A DNA stretch of 64,000 bases from assembly GCA_013398295.1 (NCBI GenBank), contig VZSF01003314.1, positions 108,754 through 172,753 of the forward strand, given 5' to 3'. The stretch is from Chionis minor (taxonomy: Eukaryota; Chordata; Aves; Charadriiformes; Chionididae). The notes beneath the pieces are model-generated. The model worked only from the letters and a program-made list of their open reading frames with translations, had not been told where the DNA came from and did not search any database. Positions 11,491 through 23,240 of the stretch are shown here, in pieces (the stretch's first letter is position 1; each line of letters opens with the position of its first letter). The translations under genes were made by a program, and so were the position numbers.

Positions 11491-13759
11491 TTTTATTTAA
11501 AATAATGTAAGATTTTTATGGGAAAATCATCTTTCAGTAGAGACTAGGGAGGCAGCTAATACATCCTTTTTTCTCTGCATACTTATCAGAGTGAATGTAT
11601 GGGTACAGAGAACCTTGAGGGCAGACTTCCCTGTTGGAATTGTTGGTATGTTACCTGGGCTCCGAGCTTTCAGCAGCCCCAGTCATGTGTCTGTGCAGCT
11701 GCCTTCATCACCGTCAGATTCACATAGCATCTGTGCCTTGTTTTCTCAACACTGTTATTTAGGAAAATCATTCTGCTTGCATGCCTTTGAATTATCAAAA
11801 ATAGGATATTTTCTCTCTTGGAATCTGTCCTCTTTCCAAATATTTGTGTGGGACACCTAGAGCTTTAAAATATTTTCTTTTAATAGGGCTGTAGTGTAAG
11901 AAATGTTTTAATGTTACTCTATTTCTTGTATCTGTGGTATGATGACATAATACCATGATACTCAAGCTCAATCTGTCCATGCACGAAGGTTTATTAGTTT
12001 CCCTCCACATAATATGGGACTGTCTATAAGCGAAGGTGCCAGCTGTGGTTGGCTTGATCTTAGGAGACTGTTCATAATTAGATAATAACATTGTTTTGTG
12101 GTTTTGTCCTCATTTGAGAAGACATCTCTTCTAGAAGAAGGTAGTACTCTGACATCGTGGGAAGGAGCAATCCAGTGGTGTCTGTTCTTGCTGTATGCAT
12201 CAGTCTTTCACTTCACTTACTTTCATATGACTTAAATGAATTAGTCTGTTCCCATTCTGCGTGGACCAATTTAATCTTTAATTAGATGGTGCTTCCTAAG
12301 TCTGATCACCACTTCTATCCTTCAAAAGAAAAATCATTTACATTTAACACAATACTGTACTGGAAAGATCTTTTCTGTCTCCTCTGTGTTCAATAGCAAA
12401 TCTCTGCTTTTCAAATGGAGGTTGAGAACAGATCCTATGAACTATTGCACACCTACAAACGCTCCTGCAAGCAGTAGGAGCTGGCACCATTCAGTAAGTC
12501 GCTTGGATTCCAAAAGCTGAAATTAATGGGAAGCTTGTGCTTGTGAGAAATTTTATTGACCAGGTCTCGGAGCCAGCCAGACCACCGGCTTGGATCCTAT
12601 AAGAACCTTTTCCCCCATAGGAGAAAACCCCCTATCCTGAAATGGAGGCACTGTGACGTCCATTCACTTTCAGCATTTCTCTCTCTGTGTCTTGCATCAT
12701 CAATCTTATTCAAGAGCTTTCTTTCACATTCTAATTATGTAATGCCAAGGGGATCCTCATCTCAGATGGGGTCTTTAGGGGCTACTGATACTGCATATAA
12801 CCTTTTCCAGCACCAAGATTTGAACTCAAAATTAGCAGGAAAAGGCAGGAGCTGAAATTAGGCTAGAAACAAAGTTAATGTTTTCACCAGGGAGTGTAAT
12901 TAGCCAATAGAGCAGCCTCTGGTAGGAGTAGCTGATGCACAGTCATTAAAATGTCAAAGACTTACTGTGTTTTTGTTTGTTTCCTTGTATTTAATATGAG
13001 CCATATGGCAATGAACAATACTTCATTTTGAGTATCCAAGAAGGGGAATTCTTATTAACAAAGGCTTTATAGTAGCATGTGTGAAAGAGGCCTTTCATTA
13101 TATTTGTAGGGTTAATTTATATGGGGCAATGTTTGGTCTCAGTTAATCCATCTATCTAATATTTTAACAATATTTTAATGAAACCTTGAGCCAGCTGTCA
13201 ATGTAGTAAGAGTTGCCTATTTTGTCTGCTGATTTTCCGTAAAATACTGAGGAATGAAAAACCGAAAACCTAAATCTAACAGAGGGTAATTACAGTGATC
13301 GTCATTGATTTTAACAGGGTCAAAATTTTGTGGAGCATTTCTATGTTCAGCAACTAAAGTAGTGAAATACAAATAAACAGATTTAAGATTACCTTTATGC
13401 ATGTAACAGAGGCAGTTATTGTAAAACCTGAAATTCTGTCATATGTAGTGGGTTATAACGTTTTATAATACCTAGGCCAAAAAAACCCCCCCCAAAACCT
13501 AACCTTTGTAAAACATGGATGGCATGTCAGCTTCCTTCCTAGTTAATGCTAGTCACAAAGCTGGTCCCAAATCTGTCATTGCTAAATGGACACTAAATTG
13601 ATACTGGTCGTTCTGTTTATTGTTCCCTAGTGTGGTCATCACTATTCTTAGCCCTTTGACTAAAAGTGTCCAGCAGACATTAATCTATGCTCATTACATG
13701 CAAATTTTAACTGTGTCTTGAATCTTTGAATTGGTTGCTGCTGCTGAAGGACTTATCAG
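11491..13759. other. Intergenic, no gene recognised
   Basis: AT-rich noncoding sequence between the old CR1 fragment and the GC-rich block. Scattered open stretches of up to about 100 codons have no recognisable domain. Confidence 0.75.
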
Positions 13760-14195
13760 GGCACTACTAGACCTTAATGATCCTGATCAGCCTTACCTTG
13801 GGTCTCTGCCCCTACACCCCTGTCTGTGGGCCCGGGAGCCGTCAGTCCCCACCTGCGCTGTGTCGGAGGACTGCTGGTCTCCAGCTCAGCCACAGCCCTG
13901 TCTCGCCTGGCCGCAGGCTGTGTTGATCAAGACCCTCACCTGAAGACAGATTTCCTGGCTCGACCTCAGCCCTGCCTCATCACCGGGAATTTGCCTGGTG
14001 ATCTGGACTCTTGGTAGAGCCTGGCTGCCACCTCTGGGTCTCTTCTGCCCTGTTCGTCTTGCCTGGGTACCGTGGGGCTGGGCTCTGGTTGGCAAGATGC
14101 CTGCCCTGCTGGCTGGACATCATGCTGGGCTCCCGCCTTCCCATCCCCTAGGGAGCAGCCAGCCCTCACTGTACACTGCTGTCACAGTCTACTGA
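13760..14195. other. GC-rich block of unknown identity
   Basis: About 430 bases of markedly GC-rich sequence set in AT-rich DNA, rich in CTGCC, CCTGG and GGCTGG. Short open stretches exist in several frames on both strands, but none resembles a protein I know, and splice-site-framed exon structure is not evident. The sharp compositional edges suggest an inserted element, perhaps part of a LINE 5' region or other interspersed repeat. I cannot name a family. Confidence 0.5.
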
Positions 14196-15009
14196 AAGAG
14201 AAAAGCTTAGATTCAGCTCCTGTTCCAGTTGACAAAGGAATGTTGCTTCAGGATGCTGGGATCATGGGTTGAGTCAGTCCCTGAAATATTAAAAAAGAAA
14301 TCTGAGGCAGAGTCAGCCTTAGTTGGATTCTGGTCACTAAAATTATTATATTTAATCGTTACACGTATGAGCCTAGAACTGTACTTGGTCACTTGCATTG
14401 GAATATTGATCCTGCTTGGGAATTTACTTAGCAAACTTATCAAAATATTCTAACCTATTGCAAAACAAGAGGCTTTTATCAGGCTGTCATTTCTTCATTT
14501 CAGAATAGTTAGATATCGCATGACTTAAGCTGGGTGAGCAATTCCTGCATTCCTGATTTACTGAGTCTTTAAATTTTCATTGCTGTCAGACCCTTGAATG
14601 TACTTGTGGCTCGATAATATTTTGGTTTGTGTGGCTTTTGGAGAAATCTAACTTTTAATTATTCTGCACAACATTCATATCCCTCCTCCCTCTCCTTATT
14701 ATGTGTATAACATTTTCTGTCTTCAGACTATTACATCTAGCCGTACATGACTCATGGCCCATTGCAGCTCAGAAAACTGTCACTGTTATGAATATATTGC
14801 ACAATGAAGCTGCCTTGCACATCTTTGGTGCAATATTTATTATACAGCTCTTGCTGGAGCCAATGGAAAGATTCCCATTAGGCTGCGAAGACATTTGGAG
14901 CAGGTCTGAGTTAGCCTTTAGTGTGCCTCACTACTGAGCAAAAAAAAAGGTATATTGGTAGACTGAGTAGCCATCTCTTTTATAATTTTAATGTAGTCAT
15001 TACTGGTGA
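14196..15009. other. Intergenic, no gene recognised
   Basis: AT-rich sequence between the GC-rich block and the 15.0-kb CR1 fragment; nothing identifiable seen. Confidence 0.7.
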
Positions 15010-15260
15010 CTAAAATGGAAATTTCAGCATCTCTGGTTGCAAGACAACATACCCAGTGCCTCTGAAGAGCTTATAGGTTTTCACTTCCTGAACAGGAAGT
15101 CTGTAGCAGACACCCACTGTGACGGTGGTGTGTCCACTAATCCTAACCTGTAAATTGTCAGCTGGCTCATGTCCGTCCCTAGGCAGAGCTCCGTGCATTC
15201 TCACTACTCTCCCACATAAAGGGCAAATCCCTCTCCTTGCCTTCCCGGTCTCTCCTTTCT
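15010..15260 (-). mobile_element. CR1 LINE fragment, ORF2 endonuclease domain
   Basis: The minus strand carries a 64-codon open stretch containing VRISGHTTVTVGVCYRLP, a clear match to the CR1 endonuclease motif VRI.G....VGVCYRPP. Upstream of it (higher plus coordinates) the sequence matches the conserved stretch preceding this motif, including the antisense CTCTCCCACATAAAGGGCAA. The fragment lacks the rest of ORF2. Confidence 0.75.
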
Positions 15261-18200
15261 AAAGAGTTTCTTTTCTTTCCAAATTTTGCTTTAACCCTCA
15301 TTAATTCCTGTTGTCTATAATTTTGTCTGCCTTGAGCTCTTTTGCCTATTTACACATTCCTCCCTAGGCCCACTATTACTTTTCCCCATATTCCCTTGTC
15401 CCCATTCTTGGATATCTCCCCATCTATCTTCCTATGTCCTCTCCTCCTCTGTCACCACTTTGACTTTGGCATCTTCACATCAGTAGCTATCTGGGGCAGT
15501 AGAAAACCCACACCTCGAGATGTGCTTTGATGCCATTCCCTCAGCCCCTCAGAAGTTGTACTTTTTCCTCTATTGTCTTCCTTGGCCCTCAAGGTGTATC
15601 CTTCTGTAAGGTAATCCTCTTGAAACAAAACCTGTCTGTTTTCTTATAGTCTCAGAGCATTGTTATTACTTAAGTTGCTAAGTAAAATTGTGAAGACACT
15701 GATGCTTTCTTAAGAAAAATCAGGATGTGTTATACCAGCCAGGATAATCTGTGATGTGTTAATATGAACAGGATCTAAAATAAAGGTATACTCTGGGTTT
15801 TCATGTAGTTCTCTTTCTTCTTGATATATCTATGAACCCAGCCAGACCACCATGGAGTGGTGCAGTCAAAGAAACCACATGTGCAATTTGTCTTGTGCAA
15901 TGTGATTAAAAATGAACCTTTTTTAAAGCCATCAAGATAATTTCATATGACGGCACTGACCCGTGCCATTTTGTGTGGGCTCACTCGCTTGGCAGAACTC
16001 CACAATAGCTGTGATATCCCAGCAGGGTTTTTGCGGGATATCACAGCAGAACAGGAAATCACTGGCTCAATTTCAAAACAGGGGAAAGAAAACAATATGA
16101 AAAACTAGATTAAAATGATTTACAAGACAAATATGCAAATGGCTGGAGCAGTGACCACATTTAACCAATTCTTAAAAGTTTGCTTCTACTTTTAAAATAG
16201 TAAAGCTGAGTAATATTCTTCTTTATATTATCTCTTTGGTCTGGGATTTATTAATTTCTACTGCAGGAGGTGCAAACTCCCTTAAAATAGCATTTGCTGA
16301 CATGACATCATTACTACAGCGCAAATAAGTAGTTGGAATCCATTGCTTCTGGCTAACTGGTGTTCTTTGCTAAGCCTTGAAATTACAGAATTGATTCTTC
16401 ATTGAGGTTGATGTGAATTGAGACTACCTCTGCAGAAATAAATGAAATAATAGGAAGATACGAGCACGGAGAATAAGGCTCAACATCTCTGAAGGGACGT
16501 GACACTTTTGGCTTAAAAGATTGTCAGTTTTTATAATCATTTATGACTGATTCCCAGAAGATATTGTCTAAAATTAAATGTTTCAGACTTGCAAGCAACA
16601 ATGAGTCATGGGTAGATGTAGAGAAAAGTAGCAAAACCAGCAATGACAGTAAGTGGGTGTTAAGAATAATACAAAATAAATCTGAGATCTGATAGCTGAA
16701 TATTCATAATTAATCTCATTCTATTTCAGTTTTCTAGAAAGATGTTATTTGAATTTCATTAGCTAGTTTTTCAACATCAGCAATCGCAAATAAGATGAAT
16801 AAATTGTTTTCCAAAATTCAAATTCAAATAAGGGAATCTATAGTACATGTGAAAATCAGTAATTTTTTTTAAAAAATTGCTGTTTTTTGAAGGGGTTCTT
16901 GTGTGTTTCTCAGTTTTAATGGAGTCTGCTTTTAAATGACTTTATAGCTATTTTTGCAAAAGTATTAAAAATAGTTTCATGGAGTGCATCTCTTCTTCAT
17001 TATTTCTCCCAACGCTTTTAGTTTGGTCTTCACAGTACTCTGAATAAGATCAACTCATCCAGAGAGCTGGTTGCTTAGCTTGGTACTGGCACATCAGGTG
17101 AATGGTAACAATCAGACTTATCGTGGGGAACTGTGGGATCACATCCCAATGCATATTTTCTCTTCTGGAAAGGCTATGAGTAGCTGGCAGTCATATCTCT
17201 AGGGGATCAAAGCAGGATGCAGATGGGAGGTATGATGGCAGCCGTTTTCGCAGATTTTGTTCCCTGAGGTGGGAAGATGAAACACATGAACAAAGCAATT
17301 TCTGTGTAAGTGCATCTTACTGCCCTGAAGTCAGGTTCCCTTTTCCTTTCATTCCTGAAAGATGTGCTTAGTAAAATAACAGATAATAACATCTATGCAT
17401 TTAGTATCTGATATACTGAGAATGTATTTCATGAAATCAGAATACATTTTAGAAGAAATTAAGTTTTAAAACTGGACTTCATGCCAAAATGGGAAAATCA
17501 CACCTCATCTTTTGATGACAAAGAAGAAAATAGACTCTTGTTAAACTTTAGCTTTTAATTACAGACAAAATGTCTCTGTGTGGTTTCATGGATGCTTTGC
17601 TAATTATGCATCACTGAATATTCTGACGCTGCTTGTATACTGAAGTATACAACTCCTCATCTTTTTACATCTTTCTCCAGGAAAAAGTGTACCTTCTGTC
17701 CCAGGTAACGATGCGAAAACGCAATATTCTAGATATAAGGTGGAAAGGAAGGAAAAGACACTACCTCTACAGAGGGGAACTTGCTGTGTGTAGTAAATCT
17801 ATGCCTGGCCTTCTGTTGTGACTGCACCGAGCGGTCCTAAAACTAATACAGGCACCAAGCTGGGTCAGGAGGATTCCTCTTGAGCAGAGCCAACACCAAG
17901 GACTCTGCCCTCTGCGTCTCCCTTTTCTGCTGATCTTTCCCCTTACAGATTAGCGATTGCAGCTCAGCTTTGTGGGGATAAGTGAGGGTAGCTTTCAAGC
18001 TGTCATCCACATGCCTCCATTAACTGGAATTGCAATCATTTGAGTGGAGAATATGACAAGCTGCTTGAGAGCATCTTCCTTTAATCAGCAGAGAAACTGC
18101 CCATCTCTCCCACTTAAATTAGGATAGGAACTAGGGTTAGAACTTAAATGCGGGTCTTCCCTCTTTTGTTAGTTTAATATTTTTATAGTGGAGCTAGAAA

Positions 18201-20374
18201 TGACTTTTACATACTTGATATTTAAAACACAACAATGAAATAATAATTGGTAAAAGGCTGCTATATTTATTATTATATCTAAATGAAGTGGCCCGTAGCT
18301 GTTCTCCAGCGGACTGAAAATCAAAAGTAAATAGTAATGCCTCCCACTGCTCTGGTGATAAGACAGTTAATTATATTTTACCCAGAAGCAAATATCAGAA
18401 GCACAATGGAAAAGACATATGAGGCACCTTACAGTGATGGCTTCTTTTATCAAAACTCGAGACTTTTGGCATTTAGGATGCCTTTGGGCCTCACACTGTG
18501 CAATAGGCGGCTGGACTGCACATACCTAATAACCTGTACACACCTAGAATAATGACTCTAGCAGGACATGTGATGACATTTAAGAATCCTAGCCTTTAGA
18601 AAAGGTGATTAAAAGGAAAGAGTAAAATGTGATGCATGAAATAAAGAATGAAATACCATCATCTGATTAAGCAGAGAAGTGTAGTTGATTTTCCAAGTCC
18701 AGTGTAACTGCGATACTTGAAGACCTACTGATGGTGGGTCTCCCTCTTGCATCACTGAAATTGAAGACTAACTCAAATATAGATTAATAGCACCACCGCA
18801 GAAAAGCTGCAGGACTTGGGGACTCGGTGACTTGTGCTAATCACCTCTGTTTAACAATGGTACGAGAGCTCAGTATCTGTAGGTGAGTCAGCTCCTTCTC
18901 CCCCTGCTTGCTTTTTCTGCTGTCACTTCTTTGATGGGTCTTCTCTGAGGTTTTTTTCTTTGGGTTTTTTTGCTTTTCTGAGGCTGCTGTACAAGCTATG
19001 TTTCATGCTCTTTTCAGGCTGCACCGGGTAAAGGCGCTGTGGTTTTGAAAGATACTGTCAAGAAGTTAGTTTTTAATATTTAAAGTAAGGTTTTACTTTG
19101 GAGCAATCCTTGGAGGGTTTGAAGCTGAATAGATTTCCTCACTAATACAGAATGCCCTTCTGTGGCGTGAGCGTAGGCTCACATATGCATGCCGACTCAC
19201 CGACCCAGTTTACAGCTCCCAGTTCTGGCCTGCCAGCAGGAAGGTAGTATTTTACTCTTTTGGGGGTTTTCATTTGAGCACTGAAGGTCTTTGGCTTACT
19301 ATCTCTATCTCATTTTGAAAGTGAGGTGGCTTCACAGTGTTCTATTAATTAACACTAAAACCGCTGGGGAAACAAGTAGCCAGCTGGAAGGAGGTGCACA
19401 AGTGCATCACCATAGATGTGACTGTGAACAGATGGATACAGCCAGTTTCATCCAGGAATGAAAATAGTGTGCTAAGTTTCAGTGCTTCTGAAGTTTTTTC
19501 ACAGGGCTTCTTTCTAATACTTTAGGTAATCCCAAACCAAAACACAAATCTTCTGAAGAACAGAGGGTGGTTATTCTGCAAACGGTGTTGTTGGAGGAAT
19601 GGACTAGTCCAGGAGGAAAGGACGTATCTTTGCAGTTTGACCCTGCTTCTCCTTTATTATTCTCCAATAGCCATGTACCAGCTGCAATGTAAAAACATCC
19701 CCTACACTTCATAGCCCCTTCTGTTAATGTAGATGCTCTCACAATCTTATTTGTACTTAATTATTGAGGAACTGATCCTTCAGTCTTTGCAGGAATAAAA
19801 CTGTGTTGGTTTCAGCAGGAATACTGAGACAAAAGATACAATCAGCCTTGTCACCAAGCAACTGTCTTTGTTTGTAGTAAAGAATATTTAATGCTGATTA
19901 AATTCACCTTGGAGCCTTTAGGTTTGGTGGTACATCTAAACCAGACCTTTCTTCAGACCAAAACTTCTAAACTCCAATATACTTTGGGGACTATTTCTTG
20001 CTCTGCCACTTTTTTTATCCCCCTGCGCTTGGGTCAAACTGCCAGTCCGTGACAGAATCAGGAATTCCAGAGAGTTACTCAAGTTGAGTTTTCCGCTAAA
20101 GAGTACAAAAGTTGTCATTTAAATATAAGCCCAACATCAGTTAGGTCTCTATCAAACGAGTGAACAGTGCCTGGTCCTTCAAGGAAAGATGTAAGAGCTG
20201 GCAGGCTCCTCCTATACTGAGGCTTCTGATCTCTATTTAGAGATGGGCCTAGTCTGCAAAGTAGCCAGTCTGCTGTCCTTTCCAGGATCTTTATCAGTCT
20301 TACGCTACCACTTGATACCTTCAGTGGAACGCAAATTTCCGGTCTAACTTTTACACCTTGCTAGATATCCAACA
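15261..20374. other. Intergenic, no gene recognised
   Basis: About 5 kb of AT-rich sequence without recognised repeats or exons. The only structured feature noted is the hairpin at 16008-16047, plus a small 8-bp inverted repeat (TTGTATAC/GTATACAA) at 17633-17652. Confidence 0.7.
16008..16047. repeat. Perfect 13-bp inverted repeat (hairpin)
   Basis: GCTGTGATATCCC (16008-16020) is perfectly complementary to GGGATATCACAGC (16035-16047). Two more GC pairs can form inside after one bulged A, leaving a 9-base loop. The stem is too short for an ordinary microRNA precursor and pairing does not continue outward. Confidence 0.85.
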
Positions 20375-20830
20375 GCCTCTGGCAATGAGTTCCTTAGTTT
20401 TATTTCTGTTTGTGTGAAAATACAGTTCATCAGTTGGGAATTTACTTTCTTTTTGTTTGATTGTATACCTCCTTATTCTCCTGTCACAGGTCAGAGACAA
20501 TAGTTGCTCAGTGTTCCACTCATTATATAGATATTGATGTCACTTAGTATTCCTCTTCCTGATATAAAGTACAAATCCTTGCAGCATCCCTTTGTCTTTC
20601 CTTGTGGATAGTTAAACATTTCCAATTCTGATGCATATTTTTACAGGGTAGGTGTCCAGTGCTGCATAGAATACACTAGGCAAGATACACCACTGTTTAT
20701 TCATATAAAGGTACTGTCTGTAGTACTGAGAGGATTTTGGGATTTTTTTTTTCTCTATTTTTAAAGCAGTTTATCTGTCTCTCTAATAACTTGCAGATCT
20801 CTTTGGACACAGTTAAACTGTAGAGGTGGT
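20375..20830 (-). mobile_element. Ancient CR1 LINE fragment, ORF2 C-terminal region
   Basis: The plus-strand text (GGCAATGAGTTCCTTAG, later TTTCCAATTCTGATGCAT, then a stretch ending in CTCTTTGGACAC) follows the antisense pattern of old amniote CR1 copies around the [12 protein letters not shown] part of the reverse transcriptase and the 3' region beyond it. Divergence is high, there is no open frame, and boundaries are approximate. Confidence 0.5.
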
Positions 20831-22939
20831 TTATATATTTCTCTTAAATGTGTATGCTCGTCAGTGTGCATATTAAATACTCAATTATGGTATCATAATG
20901 CTCTTTTTTAGGTCTTTCTGCACTTTCCTACAGCATTCTCTGGACATTACAAACTTAAGTAACTTGGTATGATATGACATTTTGTCACTGCAAATTATTT
21001 TTTTTAATGCAGCATTGTATATTCCCTTTAGTAATTCAGTCATTTTATACATAAACTAAATCTGCACTCTTTAGGCTTGATGACTTACTGTTTTTGAACT
21101 ACTAATTTGCTTTTTCTTCCATACCCTTTTTCAGAGTCTGCATCTCTTCGTTCTGTCTCAGTTCAAAGATTTTCTAGTGCCTGACACCTGGATATGTCTT
21201 ATCATTTGGATACATTTGAATAGTTTGATGAATGCCAGACTCATGCTTGAGTGTGAAGAGACAAAATCCAAACTGTTAGCTTCTAGCAATGTCCTAATCT
21301 GCATTTACAGAGGTGTATTTCCTTGGGTTTGAATTTTTAAAAGGAAGCTCATAAAAGCTTTCAGACAGGTTTCTCACTGCAGATTTTATACAAGAGAGCG
21401 TCTTAAAACTTAACTTGGCTGATGTAGATAGAAATTAATCCCCTGAAAAAAATAATGAACTGGTAACATAGTTTAAAAATACCAATAAATATTTTCTGTT
21501 AGTATGCCAAATATTTCTACAGCTTGTCATCACAAAAAACGAAGATGATTATCACTACATTGCCTTAAAATGTCCCCACTCAGGGGAAGCTTCAGTGTCT
21601 AAAACTCTCATCTAGTAGTCTAAAGGAATATTAAAACCAACTCCAGGATTACCTTAAACGGTGGACAGTATACACTGAAGGGAAAATGTGATTTGACTTT
21701 GGGAATAATTCAGTTTGGCCAATGAAACTGGAAGTAAGAATTTATGATAATCACAAGTCTCTCTAGTAGGGCTAGGGACATTCTCTTAATGTCTACCATT
21801 TTCCAGTAGACTAGTGGGCCTAAAGGGAAAAAAAATACCCACATTTTATAGTTTGGACAGCACATAAAACCCAAAAAAGTAATGAGCGTCAGTGTTGATT
21901 TTTTGCAAGTACATGCAAGTCATAACCTAGTTGCATTTTGTATTGGATTTGGGTTTATCTTTGGCTGTTGAGAGAAAAAATGGAATCTGACTGTAAAACT
22001 TGCTTTTTTGAGTAGCAGGTTATGGAGTACATACATATATGGAGTTACCATAAACTGTCACAATCTGATTCTCTTAACTCTTACAGTTATGAGTTAATAT
22101 AAGCGAATGATTTTTTCACACTTCATAAAATAGAAAAAACAATTGTCAATTGTCTGTACACTTATAAACAAGAAAAATGCTTAAAATGTCACATAGATAG
22201 TATTTTCCATAAAAACTGTTGTTATTATTAATGGATTGTTCTAATTGCAGTTCCTGAACAACAGTTTTTGAACATGTAATCTAAGATGCATCTAAACTGA
22301 ACAATAGAACAGAGTAATGGTTTGCTGCTTCAGCTGTCCTACTAGAATATTTTATAATGTATTTATTTCAGCTATAACTAGAATATTTGTTTACTGAATA
22401 CAGATTAAAGATGAGAAGTATTCTTTTTCTTTCAAAACAATTTGCTGCATTTCAAATATTATATATTATTTTTTCTTCCAAAGACAACCGGAGCCTGTTC
22501 TTGTAAAAAAAACCAAAAACTGAGTAGCTTTTTATACTATATGAATAACTCTAGCACATAATTAATTTTCTTTTTCAAACTCTGCCATTAAACATTGTAA
22601 TACATGTCTGTGCTGTGTATATCCCACAAAGATGTATATAATTTGTTTTGAGTGATTTGATTTTGTGCATTTAAGTTCCACTTTTGCTAAGCTCATAACC
22701 CAGAAAGCTCTTGGCAAGAAAATGTAATGATTACTGTAAGGCAAAATGTATTTTTGGAGAATGATTTTATTCTGTACCTAGGCTCTTCCCAGAAATAACC
22801 TTTCCTTCTATTTACACCATGTTGCCATTGCTGTGCATGTATTCAACCACTTCATGATCACTGTGGCCAAGACAGACACCTCACAAGTCCTTCTTTATTC
22901 ACGAATCCCAAGTCTAGGAGGGAATCTTTCCTAGTTGGC
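20831..22939. other. No gene recognised; possible decayed middle of one old CR1
   Basis: AT-rich sequence between two same-strand CR1 remnants. The spacing is near that expected between the endonuclease and C-terminal ORF2 segments of one element, but I see no clear CR1 similarity inside. Confidence 0.5.
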
Positions 22940-23240
22940 TCACTGAGTACCTGCGAAAAAAAGTTATCTCATACTAACTTAAAAGAATTTCCAAGACCTG
23001 CTTGTCACAGCAGTAGGCTATTCCCAGTTGGTATTCCTTAAGGACCAGGGCTACGGATCCAGAAATTTCCCCTAACTGCCTATAGAGTAACTCATCAGTG
23101 CTTACATCCTGGCTGGGCCATCAGTAGTAGACACCCACTACAACCTCTCCTTTGTTTTCTATCCCCCTAATCCTCCCCCAGCGGCTCAACCACATCATCG
23201 CTCACTGTGAGGGCTCTGCACAAACCTCTCCCTTACATGA
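22940..23240 (-). mobile_element. Old CR1 LINE fragment, ORF2 endonuclease domain
   Basis: Read on the minus strand, about 23060-23175 translates to GRIRGIENKGEVVVGVYY, a stop in place of the usual RPP, then a QDVSTDELLYRQLGEI-like segment. This is the beta-strand/loop of the CR1 apurinic-type endonuclease, usually VRIRG...VGVYYRPP. The in-frame stop and weaker similarity around it show a decayed copy. It is on the same strand as the reverse-transcriptase remnant at 20.4-20.8 kb. Confidence 0.75.

Noticed and set aside
13731..14272. The GC-rich block as a coding exon
   Set aside because: Open stretches occur in several frames on both strands with no domain, as expected from GC-rich noncoding DNA.
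16008..16047. The hairpin as a microRNA precursor
   Set aside because: The stem is 13-15 bp with no pairing outside it, too short for a Drosha/Dicer substrate.
22562..22744. A tRNA, CRISPR or other prokaryote-type feature anywhere in the window
   Set aside because: No cloverleaf, spaced direct-repeat array or operon-like layout was seen; gene structure and repeats are those of a bird genome.
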